64,000 bases of DNA from Bacillota bacterium (GTDB taxonomy: Bacteria > Bacillota > UBA4882 > UBA8346), in assembly GCA_023429995.1 (NCBI GenBank), contig JAEZCE010000023.1, forward strand, positions 1 to 64,000, written 5' to 3'. A program made the position numbers and the translations under genes. Every line of letters begins with the position of its first letter. Positions within the stretch are counted from its first letter, which is position 1. Below are positions 54,245 to 62,592 of this stretch, piece by piece. The notes below the pieces were generated by a model. The model was given only the letters and a program-made list of their open reading frames with translations. It had not been told where the DNA came from and did no database searches.

Positions 54245-54425
54245 CAATTACAGGTGCCGGTTAGGATTTTATCGTCCATGATAAACCGGTGAAAAGGGAA
54301 GTCGGGTGAAAATCCCACGTGGTCCCGCCGCTGTAAAAGCAGAGTTCTCCAGGTAAACGCCACTGGAAAACCGGGAAGGTTTGGAGAATATTGACGCTTG
54401 AGCCAGAAGACCTGCCTGTAATGAC
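54245..54425 (+). promoter_or_regulatory. Cobalamin riboswitch 2
   Basis: All class elements are present: GGTGCCGGTTAGG, AAAAGGGAAGTCGGGTGAAAA, GTGGTCCCGCCGCTGTAA, CACTGGAAAACCGGGAAGG and the perfect B12 box AGCCAGAAGACCTGCCTGT. P1 is ATTACAGG (54247-54254) paired with CCTGTAAT (54415-54422). No obvious T-run terminator lies in the 150 nt before cbiK, so the output may be translational or use a less regular structure. Confidence 0.95.
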
Positions 54426-54573
54426 TGAATATCCAACCTACGCGCGATAGGGAGGTGTTGTTTTACGTTGAAAGCCTATCAAGCCTTTCACAGGAAAGTT
54501 CCTTAGCCGGAGAAAGTTTAACCCGTGCGGGAAATCTTTGTCATTATTAAATCATTTAAAGGAGTCGAATTCC

Positions 54574-55518
54574 ATGAAAAAAATCATTCGTTGCTTGACA
54601 GTTGCGTTTTTGATAACCCTGGGTTTGGAAGCGGTTAACTTTGACGCTTCTGCCGCGGAGGGACAAGCTGGGAAAAAAGCGATCCTGGTGGTAAGCTTCG
54701 GCACCACCTTTGCGGATACCCGCAAAGTGACCACCGAAGCGGTGGAGAACAAAATCCGGGCGGCTTTTCCCGATTATGAAGTGCGCCGCGCTTTTACTTC
54801 CCGGATCATCATTAAGAGGCTGGCCGAGCGGGACGGCTTAAAGGTTGATACGGAAAGACAGGCTTTGGAAAAATTAAAGGCGGATGGTTATACGGATGTT
54901 ATCATCCAACCCCTTCATATTGAAGCCGGCGAGGAATATGAAAAGCTGATGAAAGCTGTAGCCGGCTATGAGAAGGACATTGCCAAAATAGCAGTCGGCC
55001 GTCCGCTGCTTTACTACACGGGGCAAGAAGGGGAAAAGCCGGATGATTATTTAATCGCCATCAAGGCCATTCAAAAACAGTTGCCCAAACTTGGGCCTCA
55101 AGACGCAGTCGCCCTGATGGGCCACGGCGGCGTGAGCCCGGCCAATACCGCCTATGCCGCGCTGCAGTTGAAGTTGGAAGAGGCAGGCCTTAAAAATGTC
55201 TTTACCTTTACAGTGGAAGGATATCCGACCGTAGAGAATTTATTGGCGAAACTGAAAAAGAATAAAATCAAGACGGTGACCTTAATGCCGTTTATGCTGG
55301 TTGCCGGAGATCACGCCAACAATGATATGGCAGGCGATGAAGAAGATTCATTCAAATCCCGGCTTCAAAAGGCCGGATACCAGGTGAAAACTTACATCCA
55401 CGGATTGGGTGAAAATGCGGGCATTCAAGATATTTATGTCCAACATGTGAAAGACGCCATCGACGGTCAATATACCAAGCGGGGAGAAGACAAGCCTCCG
55501 ATCCCGGATATCCAATAA
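54574..55518 (+). CDS. cbiK: Exported CbiK-type sirohydrochlorin cobaltochelatase
   Basis: 314 residues. The first ~27 form a signal peptide (KKIIRCLTVAFLITLGLEAVNF, then ASAAEG). The mature part is CbiK: ILVVSFGTTFADTRKVTTEA, VIIQPLHIEAGEEYEKL, ALMGHGGVSPANTAY with the first catalytic His, and LMPFMLVAGDHANNDMAGDE with the second. CbiK inserts Co2+ into sirohydrochlorin in the cytoplasm, yet this one appears exported, like the periplasmic CbiK of Desulfovibrio. It is the only chelatase gene in this otherwise near-complete cluster. ATG 54574 follows AAAGGAG. An uncleaved membrane anchor is the alternative reading. Confidence 0.9.
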   Translation: MKKIIRCLTVAFLITLGLEAVNFDASAAEGQAGKKAILVVSFGTTFADTRKVTTEAVENKIRAAFPDYEVRRAFTSRIIIKRLAERDGLKVDTERQALEKLKADGYTDVIIQPLHIEAGEEYEKLMKAVAGYEKDIAKIAVGRPLLYYTGQEGEKPDDYLIAIKAIQKQLPKLGPQDAVALMGHGGVSPANTAYAALQLKLEEAGLKNVFTFTVEGYPTVENLLAKLKKNKIKTVTLMPFMLVAGDHANNDMAGDEEDSFKSRLQKAGYQVKTYIHGLGENAGIQDIYVQHVKDAIDGQYTKRGEDKPPIPDIQ

Positions 55519-55610
55519 ACCGGCAATCGTTGCGGATCAATTCCGGCCTTTGTAGGCCGGGGGTGATTTCCAACCGGAGCGGAAGTTTACTATTGATGAG
55601 GAGAGCAATC

Positions 55611-56315
55611 ATGGCAGGAGCATTTTATGGCGTCGGCGTCGGTCCCGGTGATCCCGAACTGCTCACCGTGAAAGCGGTGAAGGTGATTGGAGCGGCGGAT
55701 GTGATCTTAGCGCCCAAGACGGAGAAAAAGGACGACAGTACGGCTCTGGATATCGCCAAACCTTTTGTAAAAGCGGATGTAGCGATTGTCAAAATGGTTT
55801 TTCCCATGGTCTATCATGGAGAAACTCTATCAAAGGCCTGGGAGGCAAATAAAGACGCCATTCTTGAATTGCTGGCCGAGGGTAAAAAAGTTGTTTTTCT
55901 GACTTTGGGCGACCCCATGTTTTACAGCACCTACATTTATATATTTCACTTATTGGAAAACTGCGGGTACCCGGTGGAAACCGTTCCGGGAGTGCCGGCG
56001 TTTTGCGCGATCGGAAGCAAGATTGGCTATCCGCTGGCTGAAGGGGAAGATATATTGAGTATTATCCCGGCGACCATTCCGGAAGAAAAAATGGACCGGA
56101 TTTTGGCAATTTCCGATAATGTAGTGCTGATGAAGGTTTATAAAAATTACCGGCAGGTGGTTGATAAGCTGAACCGTCATGGACAGGGGGAGAATGCCGT
56201 GATGGTCAGCCGCTGCGGTTTGGACGGCGAACAAGTGGTTCGTGACCTAAAGAATATCGGCGATCAAGGGGTGAATTACTTGTCGACGATCTTAGGGCGC
56301 CGCAGTAAAGATTGA
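55611..56315 (+). CDS. cbiL: Cobalt-precorrin-2 C20-methyltransferase
   Basis: 234 residues: AFYGVGVGPGDPELLTVKAVKVI, LTLGDPMFYSTYIYIF, VPGVPAFCAIGSKIGYPLAEGEDIL and KVYKNYRQVVDKL, the CbiL/CobI pattern. It methylates C20 of cobalt-sirohydrochlorin to give cobalt-precorrin-3. ATG 55611 follows GAGGAGAG. It sits directly after cbiK, matching the reaction order. A CCGGCCT/AGGCCGG hairpin lies between the two (55543-55560). Confidence 0.93.
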   Translation: MAGAFYGVGVGPGDPELLTVKAVKVIGAADVILAPKTEKKDDSTALDIAKPFVKADVAIVKMVFPMVYHGETLSKAWEANKDAILELLAEGKKVVFLTLGDPMFYSTYIYIFHLLENCGYPVETVPGVPAFCAIGSKIGYPLAEGEDILSIIPATIPEEKMDRILAISDNVVLMKVYKNYRQVVDKLNRHGQGENAVMVSRCGLDGEQVVRDLKNIGDQGVNYLSTILGRRSKD

Positions 56316-56347
56316 ATATTGATTGGGAAATAAAGAGGTGGATGGAT

Positions 56348-57328
56348 TTGCAGGGAAATTTGCGTTTGGGTGTGATCGGGATCTTCATCGCCGTCGCAGT
56401 ATTGATAACATCTTCCGGACTCCAGGCCGGGCAATCCGCATCCGGCGGCGCTACGGCGGACGGTTATTTGAAAATAGCGGATGACGCCGGGCGGGCCATT
56501 GTTTTGAAGCATAAACCCAGGCGGATTGTGGTACTGTCACCGTCATTTCTGGATCTTTTATATGCGGTAGGCGGGAAAGCCGTCGGCCGCCCCAATTCCA
56601 ACGCCAACCTGGACTATTTGCCCGAACAGGGCCGGAAGATCCCGGAAATTGGGTTTGTTTATCATATCAATGTTGAAAAAGTTGTGGCCTTGCAGCCCGA
56701 TTTGGTTATCGCCATGCAGGGAATGCATGATATGCTGGTTCCGGTAATGGAAAGCAATCATATCCCGGTGATGGTCCTCCAATATAAAACTTATGATGAT
56801 GTGTTGGCGAAAATCACTTTGTTTGGGAATCTTGCCGGCACCCAGAAAAAGGCCCAGGCCATGCTGGAATCTATAAAGTCAAAATTGAAGCGGATTACGG
56901 ATAAGCTTCCCGCCAAAACCACCAAAATCGCCATTCTTCATGCCACTGCCAAAAGCGTGACTTTGGAACTGGAAAACAGTATCGCCGGCAACACGGCAAA
57001 ATTGTTACGGTTGCAGAACGTGGTGGCAGGCAGCAAGTCTATGGCCAGCGGTTCCGACCTGACTCCCTACAGCCTGGAAAAATTGGTGGCCAGCGATCCC
57101 GACTTCATTTTTGTGGTTACCATGGGCAAAACAGAGGAAATTGAAAAAACCATCCGCGAGGATGTGGAAAATAACCCGGCCTGGGCCGCTTTACGGGCCG
57201 TACGTAATCAAAAGATGGTCTTTTTGCCTTCGGAATTGTTTTTGTTAAATCCGGGCCCGCGAATTCCTGAAGCTGCGGAAACCATGGCCCAAATTGTCTA
57301 TCCAGAGGTTTATGCCGTTGGAAAATGA
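56348..57328 (+). CDS. ABC transporter substrate-binding protein (BtuF/FepB-like)
   Basis: About 326 residues with an N-terminal membrane/lipid-free signal segment (LGVIGIFIAVAVLITSSGLQAG) and two periplasmic-binding lobes: RRIVVLSPSFLDLLYAVGG, VVALQPDLVIAMQGMHDML, the bridging helix and LEKLVASDPDFIFVVTM. There is no lipobox Cys. TTG 56348 suits the AGAGGTGG site; upstream codons are possible. In this B12-regulated unit, corrinoid or cobalt-chelate uptake is likely, but iron complexes cannot be excluded by sequence. Confidence 0.85.
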   Translation: MQGNLRLGVIGIFIAVAVLITSSGLQAGQSASGGATADGYLKIADDAGRAIVLKHKPRRIVVLSPSFLDLLYAVGGKAVGRPNSNANLDYLPEQGRKIPEIGFVYHINVEKVVALQPDLVIAMQGMHDMLVPVMESNHIPVMVLQYKTYDDVLAKITLFGNLAGTQKKAQAMLESIKSKLKRITDKLPAKTTKIAILHATAKSVTLELENSIAGNTAKLLRLQNVVAGSKSMASGSDLTPYSLEKLVASDPDFIFVVTMGKTEEIEKTIREDVENNPAWAALRAVRNQKMVFLPSELFLLNPGPRIPEAAETMAQIVYPEVYAVGK

Positions 57329-58340
57329 GAGAATTTCCGTAGGGAAGCGTTTGCGCTTTATGGAACGCCGGATTTGGCGGATTACGGTACTGGTCGCCCT
57401 GGCCGCCGGGGTGGTCGCCGGGATGACCTTGAGCCTGATGAAGGGCGCGGTCGATATCACTCCGGAGCAAATCATCAAAGCTCTTGGTAATCATCAATCC
57501 GGCTTCCAGGCACAGATTATCTGGAATATCCGACTGCCGCGGACCCTGGTCGGAGCTTTGGTGGGAATGAACCTGGCTTTGGCGGGAGCCATTTTGCAGG
57601 CGGTGATGAGAAATCCATTGGCCGATCCCCATGTGATCGGGATTTCTTCCGGAGCCGGCCTGGCCGGAATCATCGTTCTGGCGCTTTATCCGGAAATGCA
57701 AACCTTGTTGACGCCGGTGGCTTTCATCGGGGCGATGGGGGCCGCGGCCTTGATCTATATTCTTGCCTGGAAAGACGGCGTGCGGCCGCTGCGGATGATT
57801 TTGGCCGGGGTCGCCGTTTCGGCGTTTTTAGGCTCGGGTATCTCGGCCCTTTTGGTGTTTTACAGCGACCGGGTTCATGGGGCCCTGATCTGGATGGTCG
57901 GCGGGTTGACTGCCAGAAGCTGGCCCCATCTCCAGATCATTTTGCCTTACTCGTTCCTGGGCGGCCTGGTAGCTTTTGCAGGCGCGGGGCGCTTAAATAT
58001 CCTGAGTCTGGGGGATGAAACTGCCAGGAGCCTGGGGCTTCGTGTGGAGGCGACCCGGCTGGTGATGACCGCCGTGGCGGCCTTACTGGCCGCCAGTGCG
58101 GTAAGTATCGTCGGTCTGTTGGGGTTCGTGGGTTTGATCGTGCCCCACACAATCCGTTTGCTCCTCGGTTCCGATTACCGCTTTTTACTCCCCGGATCGG
58201 CCTTATTGGGAATGGCTCTGATCGTGATTTGCGATACCTTGGCCCGCACGGTGCTGGCCCCGGTGGAGATGCCGGTGGGAGTGATGATGGCTTTTTTAGG
58301 AGCTCCCTTTTTTCTTTATCTGCTCAGGAGGGAAAGGTAA
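57312..58340 (+). CDS. FecCD-type ABC permease (BtuC-like)
   Basis: About 342 residues with roughly ten membrane helices and the family blocks IIWNIRLPRTLVGALVGMNLALAGAILQAVMRNPLADPHVIGISSGAG, GGLTARSW and GLLGFVGLIVPHTIRLLLGSDYR (the ATPase-coupling loop). It overlaps the binding-protein gene by 17 nt if ATG 57312 is used (TTG 57318 is an alternative) and the ATPase gene by 1 nt. Confidence 0.9.
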   Translation: MPLENERISVGKRLRFMERRIWRITVLVALAAGVVAGMTLSLMKGAVDITPEQIIKALGNHQSGFQAQIIWNIRLPRTLVGALVGMNLALAGAILQAVMRNPLADPHVIGISSGAGLAGIIVLALYPEMQTLLTPVAFIGAMGAAALIYILAWKDGVRPLRMILAGVAVSAFLGSGISALLVFYSDRVHGALIWMVGGLTARSWPHLQIILPYSFLGGLVAFAGAGRLNILSLGDETARSLGLRVEATRLVMTAVAALLAASAVSIVGLLGFVGLIVPHTIRLLLGSDYRFLLPGSALLGMALIVICDTLARTVLAPVEMPVGVMMAFLGAPFFLYLLRRER

Positions 58341-59182
58341 TGAGCGCTGTGTTGAGGGTCAATCAAATCTCGGCCTGCTTTGGAGAGCGAACGGTCATTC
58401 ATGGATTGTCCTTGTCCATCAAGGGGCGGGAAATCATCTCCATTATCGGGCCCAACGGTTCGGGCAAGAGCACCTTGTTGCGGATACTGGCGCGCAATTT
58501 AAAACCGCGTCAAGGAACGGTGCTGCTTGACGGGAAGGATATCAGGGAATTGAATGGCAAGGAACTTGCCAGGGAGTTGGCTATCTTGCATCAGGCGCCC
58601 TATAGTGCCGGCGATCTGACGGTGGGAGACTTGGTTGCCTATGGCCGCTTTCCTCATCAAAGCCGGCAATGGCTGCCGCGTGTAGTCGCCAGTTCTGGCG
58701 TGGAAGATAAAACTGTGGTGGAATGGGCCTTGGAGCAGACCGGACTGCTGCCGCTGGCCCTACGGCCCCTCAACACTTTGTCCGGAGGAGAACGGCAGCG
58801 GGCCTGGATAGCCATGGCCTTGGCGCAAAAACCCCGGGTTTTGCTGCTGGATGAACCCACCACTTATCTGGACCTTTATCATCAGCTTGAAGTCCTTGAC
58901 TTGCTGGCCCGGTTGAATCAGGAACAGGATATCGCCGTGGTCATGGCGTTGCATGATATCAATTACGCAGCCCGTTATTCCGATACTGTGGCGGTGCTGT
59001 CCCAGGGAAGCTTGTATGCCAGCGGCTGCCCCGCCGAAGTGATTACCGGGGAAATGCTCCGGGCGGTATTCGGCGTTGAGGCCGATTTTTGGCTGGACCT
59101 TAACGGGAAGCCGGTTTGCCTGGCTAGGGGGATTGCCGCTCCGGCGCAAACCAATCGAAAGAATGGTCATCCCAATGATTGA
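58340..59182 (+). CDS. ABC transporter ATPase (BtuD/FecE-like)
   Basis: 280 residues: Walker A IIGPNGSGKSTLLRILARN, Q-loop LHQAPYSAGDLTV, signature LSGGERQRAWIAMALAQ, Walker B VLLLDEPTTYLDLYHQ and switch His in MALHDINYAARYSD. It powers the FecCD-type importer. Start ATG 58340 shares one base with the permease stop, after AGGAGGGAAAGG. The C-terminal ~35 residues (from LDLNGKPVCLARG) are Pro/Ala/Arg-rich. Confidence 0.92.
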   Translation: MSAVLRVNQISACFGERTVIHGLSLSIKGREIISIIGPNGSGKSTLLRILARNLKPRQGTVLLDGKDIRELNGKELARELAILHQAPYSAGDLTVGDLVAYGRFPHQSRQWLPRVVASSGVEDKTVVEWALEQTGLLPLALRPLNTLSGGERQRAWIAMALAQKPRVLLLDEPTTYLDLYHQLEVLDLLARLNQEQDIAVVMALHDINYAARYSDTVAVLSQGSLYASGCPAEVITGEMLRAVFGVEADFWLDLNGKPVCLARGIAAPAQTNRKNGHPND

Positions 59183-60014
59183 AATCACGGGATTGACCAA
59201 AAAATACGCTGACCGGACAGTCGTTGATAACCTGGACTTATCGATTGGGAAGGGTGAGTTGTTTGGACTGCTTGGGCCTAACGGAGCCGGGAAAACAACG
59301 GCGATTAAGTTGTTGACCACATTGACCCGGGCGGATGCGGGCCGGATCGTGATCAATGGCTGCCGGATTCCCGAGGATGAAAGGCGGATCAAGGCCATGA
59401 TCGGCGTAGTATCCCAGCATTTCAACCTGGATCTGGAATTGACCGCCAGAGAAAATTTAGAGTTACACGGAAGACTGCACCGGATTCCGGCCGGGACCAG
59501 GCGGCGTAGAATCGGGGAACTGCTGGAATTGGTGGAATTGACGGAACGAAGCGACGACATGGTGCAGGATTTTTCCGGCGGAATGAAAAGACGGTTGATG
59601 ATTGCCAGGGCCTTATTGCATCAACCACAGATTTTATTTTTGGATGAACCGACGGTGGGGCTTGATCCGGCGGTCCGGCGGAGGTTGTGGGAATTCATCC
59701 GTATGCTGGCCGGTCAAGGTCTTACCGTCTTGTTGACCACCCATTATATCGAAGAAGCCGAAAACTTATGCAACCGGGTGGCCATTCTTCACCAGGGAAA
59801 ACGCATCGCCCTCGATTCCCCTGCCAATTTATGCCGGGGCTTGGGCGAGTATGTGGTGGAGTGGCGACAGGGGGAAGATCCCGAAGGGCGGTTTTTTGCG
59901 GATCGTTTAGCAGCGGCGCGCTTTGCGGCCCAATTGTCCACGGCGGCCACAATTCGCCGTTCCAATCTGGAGGATGTCTTTATCGAACTTACCGGCAGGA
60001 AAGTGGGGGAGTGA
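59175..60014 (+). CDS. ABC-2 exporter ATPase
   Basis: 279 residues of the DrrA/CcmA-like class: GLLGPNGAGKTTAIKLLTTLTRADAG, IGVVSQHFNLDLELTARENLELHG, FSGGMKRRLMIARALLHQPQILFLDEPTVGLDP and TTHYIEEAENLCNRVAILHQG, closing SNLEDVFIELTGRKVG. It overlaps the importer ATPase by 8 nt and is followed 5 nt on by its permease. Substrates of this class include drugs, lipids or metals; here nothing points to one beyond the cobalamin context. Confidence 0.9.
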   Translation: MIEITGLTKKYADRTVVDNLDLSIGKGELFGLLGPNGAGKTTAIKLLTTLTRADAGRIVINGCRIPEDERRIKAMIGVVSQHFNLDLELTARENLELHGRLHRIPAGTRRRRIGELLELVELTERSDDMVQDFSGGMKRRLMIARALLHQPQILFLDEPTVGLDPAVRRRLWEFIRMLAGQGLTVLLTTHYIEEAENLCNRVAILHQGKRIALDSPANLCRGLGEYVVEWRQGEDPEGRFFADRLAAARFAAQLSTAATIRRSNLEDVFIELTGRKVGE

Positions 60015-60019
60015 CGGCG

Positions 60020-60772
60020 ATGGCGATAGCGGCGGCGGGACAAATTTGGACGGTATTCTGGAGGGACTGGCTTGTTTTGAAACGTCGGCTGGGCCGTTAT
60101 ATTTTGGCGCGGATGGTTTCGCCGGTGTTGTATTTGGTCGCTTTTGGCTGGGGGCTGGGCCGCAATCTTCAAATGGATCATGGCAGTTACCTGGATTTCA
60201 TTGTACCGGGGATTCTGGCGCTAAATTCCATGAATATCAGCTTTAACGCCGTGGGTACGCCGGTGAATATGAGCCGGCTCTATCATAAGACACTGGAAGA
60301 ATACTTGCTGGCCCCCATTAACCCTGCTTCCTATGTGGTAGGTAAAGTCCTGGCCGGGATTTTACGGGGATTGATTTCTTCGGCGGTGATTCTGATGTTG
60401 GCATATCTTTTCGGCGCCCACGTCAGGATCGGCTGGCTATTTCTGCTGGCCTTGTTTTTGAATTGCGCCGTTTTTGCCGCCTTGGGACTGGTGGCGGCGA
60501 TGGTGATGAATTCCCATGAGGAAATGAGTCATTTTAATACCTACGTGCTGACGCCGATGTCGTTTTTATGCGCTACTTTTTTTTCAACCGGCCATTTACC
60601 GCTCTTTTTGCGCTACATCATTGAGACATTGCCGCTGACTCATGCCAGTTATGCGTTACGGCAGAGCGGTCCGGCGGGAATGGCCCCGGGAGTGTCGATT
60701 TTGATACTTATGGCCTATTTGGGAGTGTTTTTGGGGGTCGGCATTCTTCAAATCCGAAGGGTGCGGGTGTAG
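60020..60772 (+). CDS. ABC-2 type permease
   Basis: 250 residues with six hydrophobic segments and the ABC-2 membrane pattern: VFWRDWLVLKRRLGRYILARMVSPVLYLVAFGWG, FIVPGILALNSMNISFNAVG, TLEEYLLAPINPASYVVGK and the closing PLTHASYALR. It forms an exporter with the preceding ATPase. It is the last gene of the B12-controlled unit. ATG 60020 is used; a GGGGAG lies upstream. Confidence 0.9.
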   Translation: MAIAAAGQIWTVFWRDWLVLKRRLGRYILARMVSPVLYLVAFGWGLGRNLQMDHGSYLDFIVPGILALNSMNISFNAVGTPVNMSRLYHKTLEEYLLAPINPASYVVGKVLAGILRGLISSAVILMLAYLFGAHVRIGWLFLLALFLNCAVFAALGLVAAMVMNSHEEMSHFNTYVLTPMSFLCATFFSTGHLPLFLRYIIETLPLTHASYALRQSGPAGMAPGVSILILMAYLGVFLGVGILQIRRVRV

Positions 60773-61549
60773 AACGGTTTGCCAAGAAAAACTGTAGGCT
60801 ATGTTTTCCAAAACGGTTGATCTGAAACAGCGCTTGCCTGAATCTGTCTCTGTGCCTTTGTGGCCTATTAATTAGCCACAGAGACGCGGAGACACAGAGA
60901 AAGAACTTAAAGTCAAAATTATTTTTCATAAAATTACACTACGGTTTCGCATGGATAAAATCCTCGTTAACCCTGATGATTTTTTATGCCCTCCTGCCTC
61001 TCGCTCCCCTCGTACAGCGCGTAGTTTTATTGGCAAGAATGATTTCCGTAACAGAATGAATGCATGGACGATCGAAAATGATGTTTGATTCTATCTCCGT
61101 TCCAACGTGAACGATGGGGCTAGGTATATTAAAAAACGTTCAAAAGGCCTCTTAGGCCTCGGTGTCGTTACTTTTATACACGCAGCTTTATCTCCGCAGA
61201 ACTCCGGGAGAATATAAAACCGGCTTTTTATTTTTATACCCTCATGACCCTCCTACCCCTCATGATTATAAATTGTCTACCAGATGGTTCATCAGCTCAA
61301 TTATAACCTGGTAAAAACGGGCTGCAAAAAACAGATAATGCATAGGGGTTTAAAAAAATCCAGTCAATCCATAAAATCCTGTGAATCCCGTTTAAGTTCT
61401 TTTCGTTAGGCAAGCGGTACAGTTTAGTTACTATTTCATCCTATATAGAAGTTTTTTGCCTTTTTTACGAGGGAAAGGAGGGGCATGAGGTTCAAGAGGT
61501 CCAAAAAATAAATAAAAATGAAAAGGATTGGTTTTTACAGATAACGATA
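60773..61549. other. Gene-poor, repeat-like spacer
   Basis: I see no convincing gene. Seen instead: an imperfect inverted repeat around 60845-60899 (CTCTGTGCCTTTGTGGC against GCCACAGAGACGCGG), CCTC-rich stretches at ~60988-61013 and ~61239-61264 with an inverted relative at ~61470-61501, an ATCC..AATCC..ATCCTGTGAATCCCGTT run at 61358-61393, and the segment AGGCCTCGGTGTCGT (61154-61168) repeated at 62021-62035. This looks like accumulated intergenic repeats. Confidence 0.55.
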
Positions 61550-62082
61550 ATGTTTGATGAAATGCAATCACTCAAGGGAGAAATGGAAAAAAGGATTGGA
61601 GAAATGCAATCACCCAAGGGAGAAATGAAATCAGCAAAGGGAGAAATGAAAAAACGGAAGGGAGAAATGAAATCAGCAAAGGGAGAAATGGAAAAAAGGA
61701 TTGGAGAAATGCAATCACCCAAGGGAGAAATGAAAAAAAGGTTTGGAGAAATGAAATCAGCAAAGGGAGAAACGGAAAAAAGGTTTAGAGAAACGCAATC
61801 ACCCAAGGGAGAAATGGAAAAAAAGTTTGGAGAAACGCAATCACCCAAGGGAGAAACGGAAAAAAGGTTTGGAGAAACGCAATCACCCAAGGGAGAAATG
61901 AAAAAAAGTTTGGAGAAACGAAATCAGCAAAGGGAGAAACGGAAAAAAAGTTTAGAGAAACGCAATCACCCAAGGGAGAAATGGAAAAAATGTTTGAAGA
62001 AAAGGTTCTAAAGGCATTCCAGGCCTCGGTGTCGTGTTTTTATCACAGCTTCAAAAAACAACCCAGCCCTGGAATATTTTGA
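61550..62082 (+). pseudogene. 21-bp tandem array encoding heptad repeats, with one frameshift
   Basis: About 20 consecutive 21-nt units (GAGAAA every 21 nt from 61578 to 61893, then one 20-nt step to 61913, then 21 again) encode heptads such as GEMKSAK, GEMEKRI and GETQSPK. In the original frame the shifted part reads FGETKSAKGETEKKF and would end at 62080-62082 after KAFQASVSCFYHSFKKQ. In the unshifted frame a stop occurs at 62011. ATG 61550 has no good ribosome-binding site, and the opposite strand is also open for ~130 codons, a by-product of the stop-free unit. It may be a low-complexity coding sequence or a non-coding minisatellite. Confidence 0.5.
61571..62000. repeat. 21-bp tandem repeat (minisatellite)
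   Basis: Contiguous units of the type GGGAGAAATGAAATCAGCAAA, GGGAGAAATGGAAAAAAGGAT or GGAGAAACGCAATCACCCAA, often alternating to give a 42-bp higher period. There are no spacers, so this is not a CRISPR array. Poly-A runs of 6-7 sit in alternate units. Confidence 0.9.
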
Positions 62083-62592
62083 TTTTCTAAGAAATACGCC
62101 GCATATTTTAGGCTTGTCCGGGGTTTAGAATGATTTTTTTGATGAGTCATTATTATTTTAGCGCGATTTCCTGAGCGACGGAGACGATTGCCAGGAGGAA
62201 ATTGTTGACCGAAAAAATGGTGGAGACGTTTGGCGGAAGAAAATCAGAAATCGCTGGAACTAGCGAAATAGTTTTTGGAAGGCCCGGAGGGAGCTTTTTT
62301 GGGGATCTCCGGGGGTTGAGAATTATGGTAAAAATAGTAGTGGCGAAGTGGGTATGTTGGGGAGTTAGATATGGAAATATATAAGAATAAAGTTTCATAA
62401 GAAAACCTGTCGCTATGCAAGTTCAGGAGAGGGCTACTTCAAAAACTCACTTGAGTTCCGGTAAGCGGGCGATGGTTGATTTATAAATGTCTCAACGGGT
62501 CGGGGTTTAAATTTCCTTCAGGTCCATCCAATCACAGAAAACCCCAACTAATGTTGGAGTTTTTCTGAAGTAAATAGCAACTTAGAATCAAG
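62083..62592. other. Spacer without recognisable gene
   Basis: Short open frames occur on both strands (around 62153-62398) but have no ribosome-binding site, no family likeness and mutual overlap. A hairpin, AAAACCCCAAC/GTTGGAGTTTTT (62539-62565), lies near the end and probably terminates the minus-strand hydrolase gene. Confidence 0.5.
62537..62566 (-). terminator. Terminator after hydrolase gene
   Basis: AGAAAAACTCCAAC on the minus strand pairs with GTTGGGGTTTTCT around an ATTA-type loop, T-rich at the 3' side, 27 nt past the stop codon. Confidence 0.7.

Noticed and set aside
54425..54573. Intrinsic terminator in the second B12 riboswitch leader
   Set aside because: No stable hairpin followed by a T-run could be found; left as an undefined expression platform.
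61492..61890. 132-codon minus-strand frame reading GDCVSPNLFSVSP-type repeats
   Set aside because: It is the stop-free reverse of the 21-bp unit, has no ribosome-binding site and uses repeats already explained by the array.
61571..62000. Possible CRISPR array
   Set aside because: The 21-nt units are contiguous with no unique spacers, lack a dyad-symmetric repeat, and no cas genes are near.
62153..62398. Short opposing frames in the right spacer
   Set aside because: Mutually overlapping on both strands, no start context and no family resemblance; treated as chance frames.
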